DNA of 64,000 bases from Paramecium pentaurelia. Lineage: Eukaryota > Ciliophora > Oligohymenophorea > Peniculida > Parameciidae. The stretch is from assembly GCA_905183005.1 (NCBI GenBank), contig CAJJDO010000035.1:550551-614550 (forward strand), in the 5' to 3' direction. Shown here piece by piece: positions 60,929-64,000 of this stretch (its first letter is position 1; every line of letters starts with the position of its first letter). The notes under the pieces are model-generated. The model was given only the letters and a program-made list of their open reading frames with translations. It ran no database searches and was not told the DNA's origin. The position numbers and the translations under genes were made by a program.

Positions 60929-62205
60929 TCAAATATCAAATTATTAAACTTACAAAATGATTACTTCCTCTAATACTTAACTTTGTATTAATTAAGTTAT
61001 TTTGCAGCTAGAATCATTTACATACAATACTAATTATTGATTAGTCACCATAGTTTAAGTAAACCTAGCAGTGTATATAAGAGTATTAATAGCACCATAA
61101 CAGTTATGAGTAAAACTATGATATCTTTTATTTGCGCAGGAGTTGCATTTATTGAATTAACTTAAATACTTTTTATTTTTAAAACATTTAGCATGTATTT
61201 AAATATTTGTTACCAATTAAGAGGTTGTCAACTTGAGTGAGTACTAACCCACTACTTTATAAAACAATTATAGCTCGGGTAAAGAAATTTATATTTTTGG
61301 TCTGAACTCGGCTTGTAGATCCTTTATTTAGGTTATTCTAAGAGTAGTGCATTATGCAGGTTCAGGTTATTTAATAATCCAAATTATTAAATGAATATTA
61401 TTCACGTAATAACTATTACTTGGAGAATCGGATGCATAAAATATATTTGTTGATGTTTTAGTTTGTGTATGTTTGATATTTATGTTCTATGTATCAGGGA
61501 TATGCCAAAAACCTTAAAAGGGTGTAATGAAATAGGAGTTTGGCTAAATTTCATAAAAAGGACTATTAAAAGGAGAAGAAGCACTAATAACACCCAATTA
61601 TTTTATCATTCCAACCGGACCCATAATAATTTGAAATCCTAAAGTCCTTAAGTTAGCTATATTAGTAGTTTCGACTGTAACATGTGTTGAATTCAGTTCT
61701 ATGACCTTCAATAATTAGAATTAATACTTAGATCTAAAAGTTCACTTCGCCGGTATATCCAAATATAAAAAGACTTACAAAAGCAGCATTTACATGTGGG
61801 TTCGAGTGGGGATATGTTAGGTAACGAGAAGGATTTGTATTAAAGGCGTTAATTACAAACAATTCTTCACTATCTATTGCTATCCATCTGAATCCAAAGG
61901 TATATAAGGTTGGACCACTACAAGACATCCCTAAAGTAAACTCTAGTTTTTATAACCTACAAATTACTTTAATTATCAAGGGCTACTAAATTAAAATTAA
62001 CTCCCAGATCATTAGGTGTAGATTCATACTGCTCCATAGTTAAAATCAATTTTGGAACGTTATCGAATGTTGAAGCAAAATAATATGAGCGTGCTCTGTA
62101 ATATCCCCAACAAATTAAGTTATCTGCCTAACTCCATAAAACATAGTTAGAGTCACTGTAAAATGTGGCTTTTGTAGTAAAAAATAATATAAACATTAGT
62201 ATCAT
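60929..62205 (-). CDS. secreted H-type lectin domain protein
   Basis: ATG 62205: signal peptide MILMFILFFTTKATFYSDSN. Introns 61943-61967 (25 nt) and 61706-61727 (22 nt). The N-terminal half is typical of ciliate H-type lectin proteins: YYRARSYYFASTFDNVPKLI, LTMEQYESTPNDLGVNFN, TLYTFGFRWIAIDSEEL, then VIELNSTHVTVETTNIANLR and LGFQIIMGP. A second, lower-complexity part contains cysteines (CFKNKKYLSQFNKCNSCANK) and S/T-rich text. About 409 aa, no TM after the signal, so probably secreted or on the cell surface. H-type lectins bind terminal GalNAc in snails and slime mould. The stop near 60929-60931 follows a weakly coding tail and may be earlier. Confidence 0.75.
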
Positions 62206-63480
62206 GAATTTTTATATTTATTAATTTAATTTAATCTTTAATTTCCTGAATTCTATTTAAGATGACTTTAGCAAGTAAATTAATTATCTCGATAAAAGAA
62301 AAGTATATAATCAAAACTTCTTAATTATAATAATTAAGAAAAAATCAATATAATTTTATAGTTAGCATATTTTAAATTACCAAATCAAAGTGTTACTTTT
62401 TTTTTGTTCTTAGAAATTGATTTCTGATTAATTTATCTATCGAGGGTTAAATTCAACTCATTCTTGATTTCAAATATCTACATCTAATTGAAAGCATTTT
62501 GAAAAAAAAAGGAAATATTTGAATCAAAAAATCATCAAAATGCTAATATAAAGAATATATACTGATACTTCTATTTAATCAAAAAATTTGAGTTTTTTGA
62601 TTTCATTCAACTAATACGAAAAAAACTATTAGCTTAAAATCAATCAATTTAGAAGAGTTAAATCACATATTTATTGCCTTTAGACAATAAGTTAATGGGT
62701 AGTAGAACAATTTTTGGATTGGGTATAAGAATTAAAATTTTAAAGCTAATATTGAGAAGTCAAATTACATATTTGTGCTATCATTCTCTAATTTAAATAG
62801 GATGTTACCTGATTAGCACTTAACTTAATTATAGAATTCTTATACCAAACCTCATTTATGTTAGATTCCACTATTGTTTGAAAATTTCAAAGAAAATGAG
62901 ATTCTTATTTTGACCAAAACTTTATAAGCTGCCTATTAAGAATATTTTAAGATATATTTGTCTTCTAATCATGTCAAGAATAAATTGTGAAAATAGTTTG
63001 ATTACAGAACTTCAGCTCTCTAGGTCAACTATGGAATAATTTAGATAGATTTTTTATTAAAAATATAATTGAAGAAAAAATTAATGTGTTTTAAAATTAT
63101 GCTTGCTGAAGTAACCGAGTAATCAAGATATTTTGTAAAGTTTTTACTTTTACCCAAACCAAATTACAAAAATGAATATCAACCAATTTAAGTTTTCTTT
63201 GATATATAAGGAAGTTTAAGAAAATCATTTAATTTTGCTGGCTAAAGATTTTTGGTCATGATGATGACCATATTATTATGGATTTGCAGGTAAGGGAAAA
63301 TATAGAATTAATCGTATTTATTAGGCAAGACTGTAATGATAAATGCTTGAATTGAAAGGTTATGCATAAAAGAGTTGTGGAAGATTTAGTATAGATTTTG
63401 AAATTTCTCAATTTATCATGTAATTTATTTTGGTGAATCTTTCTAAATTTTGTATTTGAAAAAAACTATTATTTATAAGT
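62206..63480. other. gene-poor stretch with coding-like fragments
   Basis: No intact gene. A plus-strand frame at about 62770-62990 reads plausibly (MLPDQHLTQLQNSYTKPHL, LLFENFKENEILILTKTLQA, TGA after VKNKL). Another at 63171 reads MNINQFKFSLIYKEVQENHL and stops after 29 codons. They are followed by short frames broken by TGA, and together with the WD40 piece downstream suggest a decayed gene on this strand. Confidence 0.35.
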
Positions 63481-64000
63481 TAAGAAATTTATTAGGCAGC
63501 ATCAGTTAATGAATTTAAGTCTATCCGTCTATGGGATGTCAAAACAGGATAATAAAAAGCCAAATTAGATGGTCATAGAAATACTGTCTACTCAGTCTGT
63601 TTCTCTCCAGATGGAAATACATTAGCTTCTGGTAGTAGTGATAAGTCTATCCTTCTATTATATCAAAAACAAGTATTTTTCAGATTATAGATTTATAGAA
63701 ATTTAGGTTAAAAATGCAAAATATCCTTTTTTTAATACACTTTTGCAGAAAAATAATATATATATAATTTAGATACATCTAATATTATGGTTTACCCAGA
63801 CTTCAATTTTTCAAGGTTTAAGAGAATTTTTTAAAAAAAACCGTTTCCTTTTAGGAGAATTATTGGAGTAACACTTGATTAATTTAAAAACTAACCTATA
63901 TTAGCCCTTAATTTAAAACTATTTTAATATACTTCTTGTGCCCAATATTTGTTGATAGAGTTCTATTTTATAGTTTTTTTCTTTTTTAACAATCTTGAAG
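63480..64000 (+). pseudogene. WD40-repeat protein remnant, runs off the window
   Basis: About one and a third WD40 repeats are near perfect: SIRLWDVKTGQQKAKLDGH, NTVYSVCFSPDGNTLASGSS, DKSI then LLLYQK where IRLWD is expected. Upstream no repeat precedes it; the frame is AASVNEFK. Downstream the same frame stays open to the window end but is no longer WD40. High similarity of this unit to the repetitive Paramecium WD40 families suggests a recent fragment or truncated copy rather than a functional propeller, which needs about seven repeats. It could also be the start of a real gene continuing beyond 64000. Confidence 0.5.

Noticed and set aside
1..64000. CRISPR arrays, rRNA, tRNA or telomeric repeats
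   Set aside because: No regularly spaced repeats, no cloverleaf candidates that I can support, and no C4A2/C3A3 telomere runs.

Overview
The window is protist nuclear DNA and almost certainly from Paramecium. Three things in the sequence show this. TAA and TAG occur throughout recognisable conserved proteins as glutamine, for example as the Q of the ABC signature LSGGQ. TGA is the only stop used. Genes are cut by tiny introns of about 22-32 nt (GTA...TAG/AAG) whose removal restores frames and conserved motifs. The DNA is very AT-rich, genes are packed on both strands, and spacers can be 1-50 bp.

Layout. 1-9 kb: the 5' two thirds of an ABC-B transporter, an ANTH-domain adaptor, a VPS9 Rab-GEF and several small or coiled-coil hypotheticals. 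9-23 kb: a large Q/E-rich protein with a SPRY-like N-terminus, an otubain deubiquitinase, cytosolic isoleucyl-tRNA synthetase, the splicing factor RBM17/SPF45, and a PH-plus-ORD oxysterol-binding protein. 23.2-27.7 kb: two paralogous two-TM proteins of about 640 aa, tail to tail. 27.7-34.6 kb: an unusually long gene-poor block holding only short or broken coding-like islands. 34.6-49 kb: importin-alpha, a multipass RING-H2 protein, several hypotheticals, a leucine-rich-repeat protein, a coiled-coil protein, the pseudo-protease USP39/Sad1, STT3 and CCDC103 (dynein attachment factor). 49-53.1 kb: one large receptor-like gene (TM, extracellular region, TM, TPR-like region, VWA). It is divergent from a gene with a ciliate-type DNA-binding-like module. 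54.9-60 kb: a BAH-PHD protein, a long coiled-coil protein, a dual-specificity phosphatase and an MRH-type membrane protein, all on the plus strand. 60.9-62.2 kb: a secreted H-type lectin. The right edge holds a WD40-repeat remnant.

The genes do not form an operon or pathway. They are mostly housekeeping (translation, splicing, nuclear import, glycosylation, lipid transfer, endocytosis, cilia) mixed with ciliate lineage families. Because only TGA stops translation, long antisense and out-of-frame ORFs are common, so frames were chosen by conserved motifs, intron consensus and codon content. I found no tRNA or rRNA gene, CRISPR array, telomere repeat or intact transposon. Short-exon boundaries are read by eye; those without a named motif are less certain.
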